DNA of 30,574 bases from Actinomycetes bacterium. GTDB lineage: Bacteria; Actinomycetota; Actinomycetes; Actinomycetales; Beutenbergiaceae. Below the pieces are notes generated by a model that had not been told where the DNA came from, did not search any database, and saw nothing but the letters and a program-made list of their open reading frames with translations. The translations under genes were made by a program, and so were the position numbers. Positions 23,305 to 30,531 of the stretch are shown piece by piece. Within the stretch, counting starts at the first letter, position 1. Every line of letters starts with the position of its first letter. The stretch spans positions 1-30,574 of the forward strand of contig JAJYRV010000004.1 of the NCBI GenBank assembly GCA_021793935.1, given 5' to 3'.

Positions 23305-24923
23305 CCCTCGCCCACGCCCTGGGGCGAGCCCTGGTCGACAGCGGGATCCGCCACGGATTCGGGGTCGTGGGATCAGGCAACTTCCACCTGTCCCGCGCCT
23401 TCGCCGACGCCGGGGGCACCTTCACCGCCGCGCGCCACGAGGGCGGCGCCGCCACGATGGCCGATGCGTACGCGCGCACGAGCGGGGAAGTGGCGATGCT
23501 CAGCGTGCACCAGGGTTGCGGCTACACCAACGCGATCACCGGAATCACCGAGGCTGCTAAATCCCGCACCCCTCTAGTCGTGCTCGCACCGGCCGCCACG
23601 GCGCCGGACTCGAATTTCTACATCAACCAACGCGCCATCGCGCGCGCGATCGGTGCGGCGGAACGCACCCTCACCGACCCGGCAACCGCCGTTGCGGACC
23701 TCGCCAGCGCGGTCGACTCCGCGCGCCGCGATCGCCAGACCGTCGTCGTCAACCTTCCCGTGACCCTCCTCGCCGAACCCGACCCGGGTCAAACCCCGCG
23801 CGCCCCCACCCCCGCGCAGAGACCCGCACCCACAGCCGCGGACCTGGAACGGTTTCGCGACGTGTTGCTCGCCAGCCGCCGCCCCGTGTTCATCGCCGGT
23901 CGAGGCGCGCGAGGGGCGCGCGGAGAACTGCTCGCCCTCGCCGAACAGTCCGGTGCGCTCCTGGCCACCTCAGCCGTAGGGGCCGGATTGTTCTCCGGCG
24001 AGGACTGGAATCTCGGTATCTCCGGGGGCTTCTCCTCACCCGTGGCTGCGCGGCTCATCGCCGACGCGGACCTCCTCGTCGGCTGGGGGTGCGCACTCAA
24101 CATGTGGACGACGCGCCACGGCCGGCTCATCGGGGAGGGGGCGAAGGTGGTCCAGGTCGACGACACCCCCGCTGCGCTCGGCGCGCACCGGGCCATCGAC
24201 CTAGGCGTACACGGGGACGCCGCCCGCACCGCCGCCATGCTACGGGACCTCCTCGAACAGGAAGGAGCCCCGCCGAGTACCGGCTACCGCACGCGAGAGG
24301 TGCAGCAGCAGCTCGAGGCCTCGAGCTGGCCGGACCTGCCGTTCCAAGACTCGAGCGGAGCGGGCCGAATCGACCCGCGAACCCTCACCCTGGAGCTCAA
24401 CTCGATGCTCCCCCAGCCGCGGGTGGTCGGAATCGACTCGGGCAATTTCATGGGGTACCCCGCAGCCTTCTTCGACCACGTCGACGAGCGCTCGCTTTGT
24501 TTCACGCAGGCCTTCCAGTCGATCGGGCTAGGGCTGGCCACCGCGATCGGCGCGGCGATCGCAGCGCCGGACCGGCTCGCCCTCGCCGCCCTCGGCGACG
24601 GTGGGGCCGCGATGTCCTTAGCGGAGCTAGAAACGATCTCCCGCCTGGAGCTGCCGATGATCGTGGTTGTTTACAACGATTCGGCCTACTCCGCCGAGGT
24701 ACACCATTTCGCCGGCGAGAACCATGACCAGGTGCGGTTTCCCGACGTTGATTTCGCGCGCGTCGCAACCGGGCTCGGATTCGAGGCGCTCACCGTGGGG
24801 ACCCGCGCCGACCTCGCGCCCGTGCCCGAATGGCTGCGAAGGCAGGACCGTCCCCTCCTCATCGACGCGAAAATCACCTCCCGCGAGCCCGCCTGGTGGC
24901 TGAGGGAGGCGTTCGGGCACTGA
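23301..24923 (+). CDS. Second thiamine-diphosphate-dependent enzyme (acetolactate synthase superfamily)
   Basis: A 540-residue ThDP enzyme starting at the GTG that overlaps the cyclase stop (GTGA). Cofactor-activating Glu47 lies in AARHEGGAATMADAYAR, and the ThDP/Mg motif is GDG 432-434 through Asn459 (VVVYNDSAYS). The middle domain spans about residues 185-330. The N-terminal GFGVVGSGNFHLSRAF parallels GVMGNGNAYF of the protein at 9499, so the two seem to belong to one unusual subfamily. Roughly 148 bp after its stop the DoxX gene ends in the opposite direction, and a strong intrinsic terminator lies between. Possible activities are 2-oxo acid decarboxylase or ring-opening hydrolase of the cyclohexanedione hydrolase type. 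The chemistry is unassigned. Confidence 0.86.
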   Translation: MTLAHALGRALVDSGIRHGFGVVGSGNFHLSRAFADAGGTFTAARHEGGAATMADAYARTSGEVAMLSVHQGCGYTNAITGITEAAKSRTPLVVLAPAATAPDSNFYINQRAIARAIGAAERTLTDPATAVADLASAVDSARRDRQTVVVNLPVTLLAEPDPGQTPRAPTPAQRPAPTAADLERFRDVLLASRRPVFIAGRGARGARGELLALAEQSGALLATSAVGAGLFSGEDWNLGISGGFSSPVAARLIADADLLVGWGCALNMWTTRHGRLIGEGAKVVQVDDTPAALGAHRAIDLGVHGDAARTAAMLRDLLEQEGAPPSTGYRTREVQQQLEASSWPDLPFQDSSGAGRIDPRTLTLELNSMLPQPRVVGIDSGNFMGYPAAFFDHVDERSLCFTQAFQSIGLGLATAIGAAIAAPDRLALAALGDGGAAMSLAELETISRLELPMIVVVYNDSAYSAEVHHFAGENHDQVRFPDVDFARVATGLGFEALTVGTRADLAPVPEWLRRQDRPLLIDAKITSREPAWWLREAFGH

Positions 24924-25019
24924 TCAGTGGGGCCAACGGAGGTGACCCGCCCGGACCGAGGAACAGAGGAACGCACGTGGTCCGGTCAGCCCCGGGGAAG
25001 GCGGCAGTGCACACAGAAG

Positions 25020-25046
25020 AACGGGACCCGCGCGGGTCCCGTTTTA
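25020..25046 (+). terminator. Strong intrinsic terminator after the second ThDP gene
   Basis: AACGGGACCC (25020-25029) and GGGTCCCGTT (25034-25043) form a perfect 10-bp stem with loop GCGC, followed by TTATT to complete a T-rich run. It stands 96 bases after the ThDP stop. The DoxX gene ends 25 bases beyond on the other strand, and the symmetric stem could also act there, though its upstream A-run is weak. Confidence 0.9.
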
Positions 25047-25071
25047 TTGGCTAGGGCGAACAGAGTTGCTC

Positions 25072-25656
25072 CTAGCGGAGCCAGGGGCTGCGTTGAACCA
25101 GTGGGGTGCTGCTCCACCACTTGCCTAGGCCCCAAGTGTCCCCGGCTAGTGTCATCGCGGGGATGATGAGAAGTAGCGCTTCATACCAGTGGGAGTCGAG
25201 GAGGGGGTTCGTCGCGCCCCGGATCATTTCGCCGTCGACGATGGTCGTGGCCGTCGGCAGGTCGGCGAGGAACATGAACAGCATGAGGATCGTCCCGCCG
25301 ACGGCGGCGATCCGCAGCCCGGCGCCGGTGATCATCGCGATCCCGATCCCGAACAGGCCGAGCATGAAGAGCCAGTCGCCGAAGGCGTTGCCGAAGATGG
25401 CGAAGAAGTTGGCGAACGGGCCCTCGATCCCGGCGATGTACCCCTGAGCCGGGGAACCGCCGTTGATCCACGCCGCGTCGGCCGTGGTGGAGTAATTCAG
25501 GCCGAACAGCTTGTCGAGGAAGGGCCACAGGAAACCGAATCCGATGATGATCCGGGCGGCGGCGAGCACCTTGCGCAGTGCGGGGCTGGTGATGATGTCT
25601 TCTTGGCGCCGCACCCCAGGGGTGGCCAGTGGGCGGGGCTTCATCTCGGTAGTCAT
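25072..25656 (-). CDS. DoxX family membrane protein
   Basis: A 194-residue integral membrane protein of the DoxX/DoxD-like family, with four predicted helices: ARIIIGFGFLWPFLDKLFGL, a segment around FANFFAIFGNAFGDWLFMLGLFGIGIAMITG, RIAAVGGTILMLFMFLADLP and ALLLIIPAMTLAG. Some relatives form the quinone-reducing subunit of thiosulfate oxidoreductases, others work with thiol-redox partners, and most are uncharacterised. The start is the ATG at 25654-25656 with AGGAGC upstream; the open frame extends 30 codons further, without a better ribosome site. It lies downstream of the DUF2249-cupin gene on the same strand after a 155-bp gap that has its own palindrome. Confidence 0.88.
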   Translation of the reverse strand: MTTEMKPRPLATPGVRRQEDIITSPALRKVLAAARIIIGFGFLWPFLDKLFGLNYSTTADAAWINGGSPAQGYIAGIEGPFANFFAIFGNAFGDWLFMLGLFGIGIAMITGAGLRIAAVGGTILMLFMFLADLPTATTIVDGEMIRGATNPLLDSHWYEALLLIIPAMTLAGDTWGLGKWWSSTPLVQRSPWLR

Positions 25657-25689
25657 GGTTGCTCCTAGCGAAAACTTGCTCCTCGATCT

Positions 25690-25707
25690 GAGGATGGCTC
25701 CATCCTC
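25690..25707. promoter_or_regulatory. 18-bp palindrome upstream of the DoxX gene
   Basis: GAGGATGG and CCATCCTC flank CT in a perfect 8-bp inverted repeat whose near end is 34 bases before the DoxX ATG. It is a good operator candidate, or a short hairpin in the leader. The rest of the 155-bp gap shows no recognisable promoter. Confidence 0.45.
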
Positions 25708-25811
25708 GCGACCCCGCAGCAACCTGTCACGGGCCGAACGTCCCAACTTCTTGCTTTTCTTCGCTCCGGATGCTACCGACCCGGGTGGATTCGGGAATTA
25801 GGTCCTAGTTC

Positions 25812-26387
25812 TCACCGGCGCGTGATCTGCAGCCCGGTCTTGTGGGTGTGCACGGTGAGATAACGCAAGCCTGCCGACCCCGCTCGAATCGCCCGCCGTG
25901 AATGCTTGGGCAGCCAGATAAGATCGCCGGCTTCGACCTCAACCTCGTCGATTTCGGTACTCACCGCCCCCTGCCCGTCGACGACGATCATCAGGACGTC
26001 GATCCCCGGGCCCGGGTGGGCAGCGACCTTCCCCTCGGGGGCGACCGCGATGAGATTGGAATCCAGATCCCGATCCGACACCTGGATTTTCCACTGCACC
26101 TGCGTTCCGTCCATCGACGTGGCGGCCAGCGTGCGCGTATTGCCCACGATCTGCGGCAGAGCGGACTTCGCGGTCTTGACAAGCTCCACTCGCCAGAGGG
26201 CCGGGCCGGATTCCAGATCCCGCCAGGAGAAACCGCGGGGAAAGTCCCGCTCGAACTGGGCGCGGATCTCGGCAAGGTCGCGATCGGCAACGAGCGTGAG
26301 CAGCTCCCCGACGCCGAGGTCGCGGAACGCGCGATACACCTGCACGTGCCCACCCGGTGGGGGAATTGAGCGAAGGTCGAACTCCAC
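25812..26387 (-). CDS. DUF2249-cupin fusion protein
   Basis: A 191-residue cytoplasmic protein. Residues 1-75 match DUF2249 (FDLRSIPPPGGHVQVYRAF, SWRDLESGPALWRVEL), a small domain often found beside nitric-oxide and redox genes. Residues about 95-185 are a single cupin barrel (APEGKVAAHPGPGIDVLMIVVDGQGAV, VEAGDLIWLPKHSRRAI). Only His124 and His162 stand out as possible metal ligands, fewer than in catalytic cupins, so a sensing or binding role is plausible. The start is the GTG at 26385-26387 with GGGAG seven bases upstream; the longer frame beyond it shadows the divergent regulator. It is divergent from the SufR-like gene across 55 bp, so that protein probably controls it. No enzymatic function is assigned. 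Confidence 0.82.
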   Translation of the reverse strand: MEFDLRSIPPPGGHVQVYRAFRDLGVGELLTLVADRDLAEIRAQFERDFPRGFSWRDLESGPALWRVELVKTAKSALPQIVGNTRTLAATSMDGTQVQWKIQVSDRDLDSNLIAVAPEGKVAAHPGPGIDVLMIVVDGQGAVSTEIDEVEVEAGDLIWLPKHSRRAIRAGSAGLRYLTVHTHKTGLQITRR

Positions 26388-26413
26388 GGAGGCACTCCCA
26401 CTTTCAAAAATAT

Positions 26414-26430
26414 TCCAACGAGTTATTGGA
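26414..26430. promoter_or_regulatory. Candidate operator between the cupin and SufR-like genes
   Basis: TCCAA (26414-26418) and TTGGA (26426-26430) are inverted around a 7-base spacer in a notably AT-rich 55-bp divergent gap. Its CAAC-N6-TTGG core is close to, but does not equal, the CAAC-N6-GTTG operator described for cyanobacterial SufR. Both promoters must lie here, so one bound regulator could control both genes. Confidence 0.45.
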
Positions 26431-26442
26431 TAAACTGTACTC

Positions 26443-27129
26443 ATGGAACGACCAGTGGGCCGACGCCAGCAAATCCTCGAGGCGCTACGCGGGGCCGCGA
26501 CGGCGAAGACGGTGAGCGAACTCGCGCGGCTCGTTCGCGTGCACGGGAATACGGTGCGGTTCCACTTGGAATCCCTCCTCGCCGACGGTCTCATCGAGAT
26601 TGAGGACGACGAATCCGCTGAGCGTTCTGTGGGTCGCCCCGCCATTCGCTACCGCGCGATCGCCCGGGTCGCGCCCTCGCAGATGCGGCACACCGAAACG
26701 CTCGTGAAACTCCTCCTCGGCGATCTCGCTTCCGATCCGGACGGGGCCGCGCGGGCCGAACAGATCGGACAGCGATGGGGCCGAGCGCAAGCGGAGACGA
26801 CCGAAACCGGGGCCCGTCCCGCGCCGGTGCACAGCGATGTCAACGCGCTGTGCACCCTGCTCCAGGACATGGGCTTCGAATCCGACCCACCCTCGAATTC
26901 GGACATCTACATCAAGTCCTGCCCGTTCGTGGACGAGGCGCAGATGGAGCACGTAGAAGACGCACGAAAGGCAGGCACTCGCGTGCTGCCCCCGGTCTGC
27001 GCAGTGCACCTGGGAGTGATGAAGGGCGCCCTGGCGCAATGGGACGCCGAGGTCGCCGTCAACGATCTCGTCCCCTTCGCGCGGGTGGATCGCTGCCGAA
27101 TCTCCCTGCGGCGGGAACGGAAGGAGTGA
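26443..27129 (+). CDS. SufR-like winged-helix regulator with cysteine-rich C-terminus
   Basis: A 228-residue regulator. The N-terminal winged helix is at about 8-75 (TVSELARLVRVHGNTVRFHLESLLADGLIEI, then GRPAIRYRA). The C-terminal region has Cys160 in KSCPFVDEAQ, Cys186 in PPVCAVHLGVMKGAL and Cys218, plus Cys137; the CPF and VC-x2-H elements resemble SufR-type repressors that hold an iron-sulfur cluster and sense redox or nitric oxide. No suf genes are in view, so it is probably a relative with a local role. Divergent from the DUF2249-cupin gene and followed after 31 bp by a Rieske protein gene, which strengthens a redox link. Cluster binding is inferred from cysteine placement only. Confidence 0.82.
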   Translation: MERPVGRRQQILEALRGAATAKTVSELARLVRVHGNTVRFHLESLLADGLIEIEDDESAERSVGRPAIRYRAIARVAPSQMRHTETLVKLLLGDLASDPDGAARAEQIGQRWGRAQAETTETGARPAPVHSDVNALCTLLQDMGFESDPPSNSDIYIKSCPFVDEAQMEHVEDARKAGTRVLPPVCAVHLGVMKGALAQWDAEVAVNDLVPFARVDRCRISLRRERKE

Positions 27130-27147
27130 AACGGGACCGTCGTGACC

Positions 27148-27153
27148 TAGGAT
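27148..27153 (+). promoter_or_regulatory. Likely -10 box for a leaderless Rieske transcript
   Basis: TAGGAT is followed by seven bases and then the GTG at 27161. This TANNNT plus about seven-base arrangement is the usual signature of leaderless messages in Actinobacteria, and there is no well-spaced Shine-Dalgarno for that start. An ATG at 27152 would overlap this box. Confidence 0.5.
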
Positions 27154-27160
27154 GGGAGGC

Positions 27161-27565
27161 GTGAGTTTTCAGCTTTGCCGCCGTCAGCTCCTTGGGCTCG
27201 GAGCAGGGATCGCTGCTGCAGGCGTGCTCGCGGGCTGCTCCGAGAGCACGGAGGAGCTCGAGGAAGGAACGGTGCTCGCCGATGCGGCTGACGTCGCCGA
27301 AGGCGAGGCGATCCCAGTGGTCGTGGGGGACACCTCGATGATCCTCACGCGCACTCCGGAGGGTACCTTCCGGGCCTTCAGTGCTGTCTGCACGCATCAG
27401 GGCTGCAACGTCGTTCCCGACGCCGAGCGGCCAGAGATCCTCGAATGCCCATGCCACCGCTCCGAGTTCGACACCTACACAGGAGCAGTCCTCACCGGCC
27501 CCGCGGAGGAGGATCTGCCGGAATTCCCTGTGACCGTCCGCGAGGGGAAGATCGTTGCGGGCTAG
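27161..27565 (+). CDS. Rieske [2Fe-2S] lipoprotein with twin-arginine signal
   Basis: A 134-residue exported protein. RR at residues 7-8 (CRRQLLGLGAG), a hydrophobic stretch and LAGC with Cys26 look like a Tat-dependent lipoprotein signal, suitable for a protein folded with its cluster before export. The Rieske domain carries CTHQGC (Cys77, His79) and CPCHRSEFD (Cys96, His99) as cluster ligands, while Cys82 and Cys98 are placed for the stabilising disulfide of high-potential Rieske proteins. I prefer the GTG at 27161 over the ATG at 27152 because of the adjacent -10 box. It probably transfers electrons at the outer face of the membrane; no partner oxidoreductase is evident, though DoxX lies nearby. 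The next gene overlaps its end by 11 bp. Confidence 0.88.
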   Translation: MSFQLCRRQLLGLGAGIAAAGVLAGCSESTEELEEGTVLADAADVAEGEAIPVVVGDTSMILTRTPEGTFRAFSAVCTHQGCNVVPDAERPEILECPCHRSEFDTYTGAVLTGPAEEDLPEFPVTVREGKIVAG

Positions 27566-28238
27566 GCGCTCCCGCCCAGCACGAGCATTCGTCGCCGCCT
27601 CCGCCGTGGTGATGCTCACCGCCTGCGGGCTCCCGAGCACGCTCGGGGGCGGGGAAGACGAGACCGACGGCTCCCGCGACACCCCCCGCGAGCCCCCCAC
27701 AGAACTCCACCCCGGTTTACGCGATTGCGCACCGGAGGGCAGCGATGACTCCCTCAGCCTCGCCGACTCCGATCTGGAGGCGGCGACCTGGTCGACGCCC
27801 GCCGGTTTCCACGACGTCTCCAGCCATTACCACGAAGACAACCCCGTGGAAGACATCGGCTGGATCTGGGTAGCGGCGCCCGAATCGCTCCCGAACCGCA
27901 CCCTCGACGTCATCAGCGTGAACTACTACACGGGTGTGGGCTGGAATGAGCACACCGATGACTGCGAGGCGGTGCCGTTGGAAGCGGTGGAGGAACGCCT
28001 CGCGCAGTATCGCACCCAGATCGGTGCGAAGGAGCTCTCCGAGGCGGAGATGACCGAGATCAACGGATACCCGGCGATCAAGCAGGATCTGCGGCTCGAG
28101 GACTACGACTATGAGGGGTACTGGCTGTTCTCCACCACCCAGCTCCTGCACGTGTACTGCCAGTGGGAGCACTCCGAAATGGAATCGGAGATCCGCCAGG
28201 GCTGCGGCGACCTCGTGAACTCGTTGAAGGTACCCTAG
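27555..28238 (+). CDS. Putative lipoprotein of unknown function
   Basis: A 227-residue protein with an Arg-rich N-terminus, hydrophobic stretch and lipobox LTAC (Cys24), followed by an acidic Gly/Asp/Glu tether, so it should be anchored outside the cell membrane. The mature domain (about 65-227) is acidic with several Trp and Tyr residues and three Cys (DDCEAVPLEAVEE, LHVYCQWEHSE, RQGCGDLVNSL). I do not recognise a family. The start is a TTG with GAGGGGAAG just upstream, within the last codons of the Rieske gene; no in-frame ATG would keep the signal peptide. It overlaps the Rieske gene by 11 bp and its stop shares the tetranucleotide CTAG with the stop of the convergent Pth2-like gene. Confidence 0.78.
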   Translation: MRARRSRPARAFVAASAVVMLTACGLPSTLGGGEDETDGSRDTPREPPTELHPGLRDCAPEGSDDSLSLADSDLEAATWSTPAGFHDVSSHYHEDNPVEDIGWIWVAAPESLPNRTLDVISVNYYTGVGWNEHTDDCEAVPLEAVEERLAQYRTQIGAKELSEAEMTEINGYPAIKQDLRLEDYDYEGYWLFSTTQLLHVYCQWEHSEMESEIRQGCGDLVNSLKVP

Positions 28239-28870
28239 CCCCTCGGCTCGGCAATCGCGACGGCCGTGACGGTGCCCGGAGCGACCTCGGTGAACCCGGC
28301 ATCGCGCACCGGTACGGCGCCCGGCTGCGTGCTCAGCGCGCGGATTTCTGACGGCGAAACGAACGAGAGCGTGAACCACGGCTCCGGTGCGCCCCCGGCC
28401 TGGTTGAGGGACCAGCCCCACGCGGCGTGGGCGACCTGGGCGGCGGCCTTGCCGGTCGTGAGCGAGCCCAGGGTGGCGATCCGCAGCGGCGCCTCGGGCG
28501 AATCTGGACGTGGCCCCGGCAGGGGCGCATAGTCCACCCCGTTCACCTGGGCGCCCCGTACTCGTTTGGGCATCTCCTCGTACGTCATCGGCGGGAGCGC
28601 GAGCACCCCGAGGTGTTCGCCTACGGGAACGCCCTCCTCGGCGGCCCACTGCCGAACCTGATCCAGGTGCGAGGGCGCTTTGACCCGGCGCACCGATTTA
28701 GCCGGACCCTGGCTGAGCCAGGTCTGCCACGGGCCACTATCGGACCGGCCGCCCTCGTCGGTGCAGAACGCGCGCAGCGAGGCGTGAGCCGCACCGAGAA
28801 TGATCTCTTCATGCGTTCCGGTGCGCGGCACGAGGATCGGCTGGACGAGGCTGAAGGAACGGGGCTTCAC
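28235..28870 (-). CDS. Pth2-like (peptidyl-tRNA hydrolase II family) protein
   Basis: A 211-residue protein whose C-terminal half resembles peptidyl-tRNA hydrolase II: TTGKAAAQVAHAAWGW (Lys141) and VRDAGFTEVAPGTVTAVAIAE (Asp190, Thr194). The middle of that domain is shorter than in archaeal Pth2. Residues 1-110 form an additional region (ILGAAHASLRAF, GPWQTWLSQGPAKSVRRVKAP) like that in actinobacterial relatives. Such proteins may release peptides from tRNA, but ordinary bacterial Pth is unrelated and essential, so the role here is uncertain. The start is a GTG overlapping the TGA of the SulP gene by four bases. The stop overlaps that of the convergent lipoprotein gene. Confidence 0.75.
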   Translation of the reverse strand: MKPRSFSLVQPILVPRTGTHEEIILGAAHASLRAFCTDEGGRSDSGPWQTWLSQGPAKSVRRVKAPSHLDQVRQWAAEEGVPVGEHLGVLALPPMTYEEMPKRVRGAQVNGVDYAPLPGPRPDSPEAPLRIATLGSLTTGKAAAQVAHAAWGWSLNQAGGAPEPWFTLSFVSPSEIRALSTQPGAVPVRDAGFTEVAPGTVTAVAIAEPRG

Positions 28871-30531
28871 GAGGTACTCCGGGGAATGAGCTGCTTGCGT
28901 TCGCGGTCGATGTGGGAGCGGGCGTGGATGAGCGCGGGGCCGAGTTCGGTGAACAGATGGTTCTCGTGCCGCAGCGCGCCGGTGACCCCGACCCGGCTGA
29001 AAAGCTGGGTGTGGATCGGCAGGACCCCTTTGATGAGCACGGTGATCCCGCGCCGCTCCAGGCGGGTGACGATCTCGCTGAGCGTGTGCGCGCCCGTTGC
29101 GTCCACGAGCTCCAGTTGCGACATCTGCAGGATGACGACGGAGACGTCTTCCTGGTTGGTCACCTCCTCCAAGATGCGGTCGGAGGAGGCGAAGAACAGC
29201 GGCCCGCGGATGCGCATGAGGGCGATCTTCTCATCGCCGTCGATGTACTGCCCGGGGATCTCCTCGCGGCGCACCCCGGTCGCACGCGAGAGCGCGCGGA
29301 TGGCGAAGAAGCCCGCGACGATGATCCCAATGATGACGGCGAAGATGAGGTCCACCGAGACGGTGACGAGGGCGGTGATGATGAAGGCGGCGGCGTCGGC
29401 GCGGGTGGAGCGCAGGATCGCCGCGGCGGTGTGGCGGCGGACCATCCTGATCGCCGTCATCATGAGCACCCCGCCGAGCGCCGCGAGCGGAACCAGCCCC
29501 ACGGGGGCGGCGGCGAACAGGATGATCCCGAGCAGCACCACGGAGTGGAAACCCGCGGCGAGCCGGGTCCGGGCACCGGCGCGCAGGCTCACGGCCGTCC
29601 GGGCGATTGCCCCGGTCGCCGGCATGCCCCCGAACAGTCCCGCCCCGACCGAGGCGAGCCCCTGGCCCACGAGTTCCCGGTCCGGCTCGTACGGGCCGGT
29701 GTCCGACATCGAGGCCGCCACCCGGATCGCGAGCAGCGATTCGATCCCCGCGAGCGCGGCAACGGTGATCGCCGGTAGGAGCAGGGTGGAGAGCATCTCC
29801 AGGTCGAAGTAGGGAATCGCGGGCGCGGGCAAGGAGCGGGGAAGCTCCCCGATAACCGCCAGCGGAGTGGGAACGAGGAGGGTGAGGAGGGTCGCGAGGG
29901 CGATCCCCACGAGCGAGGCGGGGATACCTTCATGCAGCCTCGGCAGCAGGATCATGCTCGCGGCGACGATCGCGACGCACACGAGTGCCCACAGGGCGTA
30001 GGTGGGATCGATCGCGCCGAGGGATTGCACCGCGGCGAGGAGGACGTTCGTGCTCATCCCCTCCACGGGCGCCCCGGCCGTCACCGACGGGATCTGCTGC
30101 AGGAAGATGATCGTTGCGATACCGAGCGTGAACCCCTCGATGACGGGCCAGGGGATGAGCGAAACCGCCCGGCCCATTCGCGCCATGCCGGTGACGAGCA
30201 GGATGAGGCCCGCCATCACGCTGACGAGCGCCACCGCCTCCACCCCGTGGGTGACGACGATGGGGGCGAGCACGACGACCATCGCGCCGGTGGGCCCAGA
30301 GACTTGCACGTTGGACCCGCCGAAGACAGCGGCGATGAAGCCCGCGACGATGGCGGTGATGATTCCCGCCTCCGCCCCCGCCCCGGAGGAGACTCCGAAA
30401 CCGAGGGCGAGGGGGAGCGCGACGATCCCGACGGTGAGGCCGGCCATGAGATCAGCGCGCCAGGTGCGGGGGAGTGCGGCGTAGTCGCGTGCCTGCGGCA
30501 GCAGGCTACGAAAATACTGCCAGATCTTCAT
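28867..30531 (-). CDS. SulP family anion transporter with STAS domain
   Basis: A 554-residue inner-membrane transporter. The N-terminal WRADLMAGLTVGIVALPLALGFG and SNVQVSGPTGAMVVVLAPIV are the SulP signature for binding and moving inorganic anions. About 10-14 hydrophobic helices fill residues 25-415. Residues about 421-535 are a cytoplasmic STAS domain (VVILQMSQLELVDATGAHTL). Relatives carry sulfate, bicarbonate or dicarboxylates; the sequence does not tell which. The ATG has a modest AAGAAG upstream. Its TGA overlaps the GTG of the Pth2-like gene. Upstream bases 30532-30574 are too few to judge a promoter. Confidence 0.92.
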   Translation of the reverse strand: MKIWQYFRSLLPQARDYAALPRTWRADLMAGLTVGIVALPLALGFGVSSGAGAEAGIITAIVAGFIAAVFGGSNVQVSGPTGAMVVVLAPIVVTHGVEAVALVSVMAGLILLVTGMARMGRAVSLIPWPVIEGFTLGIATIIFLQQIPSVTAGAPVEGMSTNVLLAAVQSLGAIDPTYALWALVCVAIVAASMILLPRLHEGIPASLVGIALATLLTLLVPTPLAVIGELPRSLPAPAIPYFDLEMLSTLLLPAITVAALAGIESLLAIRVAASMSDTGPYEPDRELVGQGLASVGAGLFGGMPATGAIARTAVSLRAGARTRLAAGFHSVVLLGIILFAAAPVGLVPLAALGGVLMMTAIRMVRRHTAAAILRSTRADAAAFIITALVTVSVDLIFAVIIGIIVAGFFAIRALSRATGVRREEIPGQYIDGDEKIALMRIRGPLFFASSDRILEEVTNQEDVSVVILQMSQLELVDATGAHTLSEIVTRLERRGITVLIKGVLPIHTQLFSRVGVTGALRHENHLFTELGPALIHARSHIDRERKQLIPRSTS

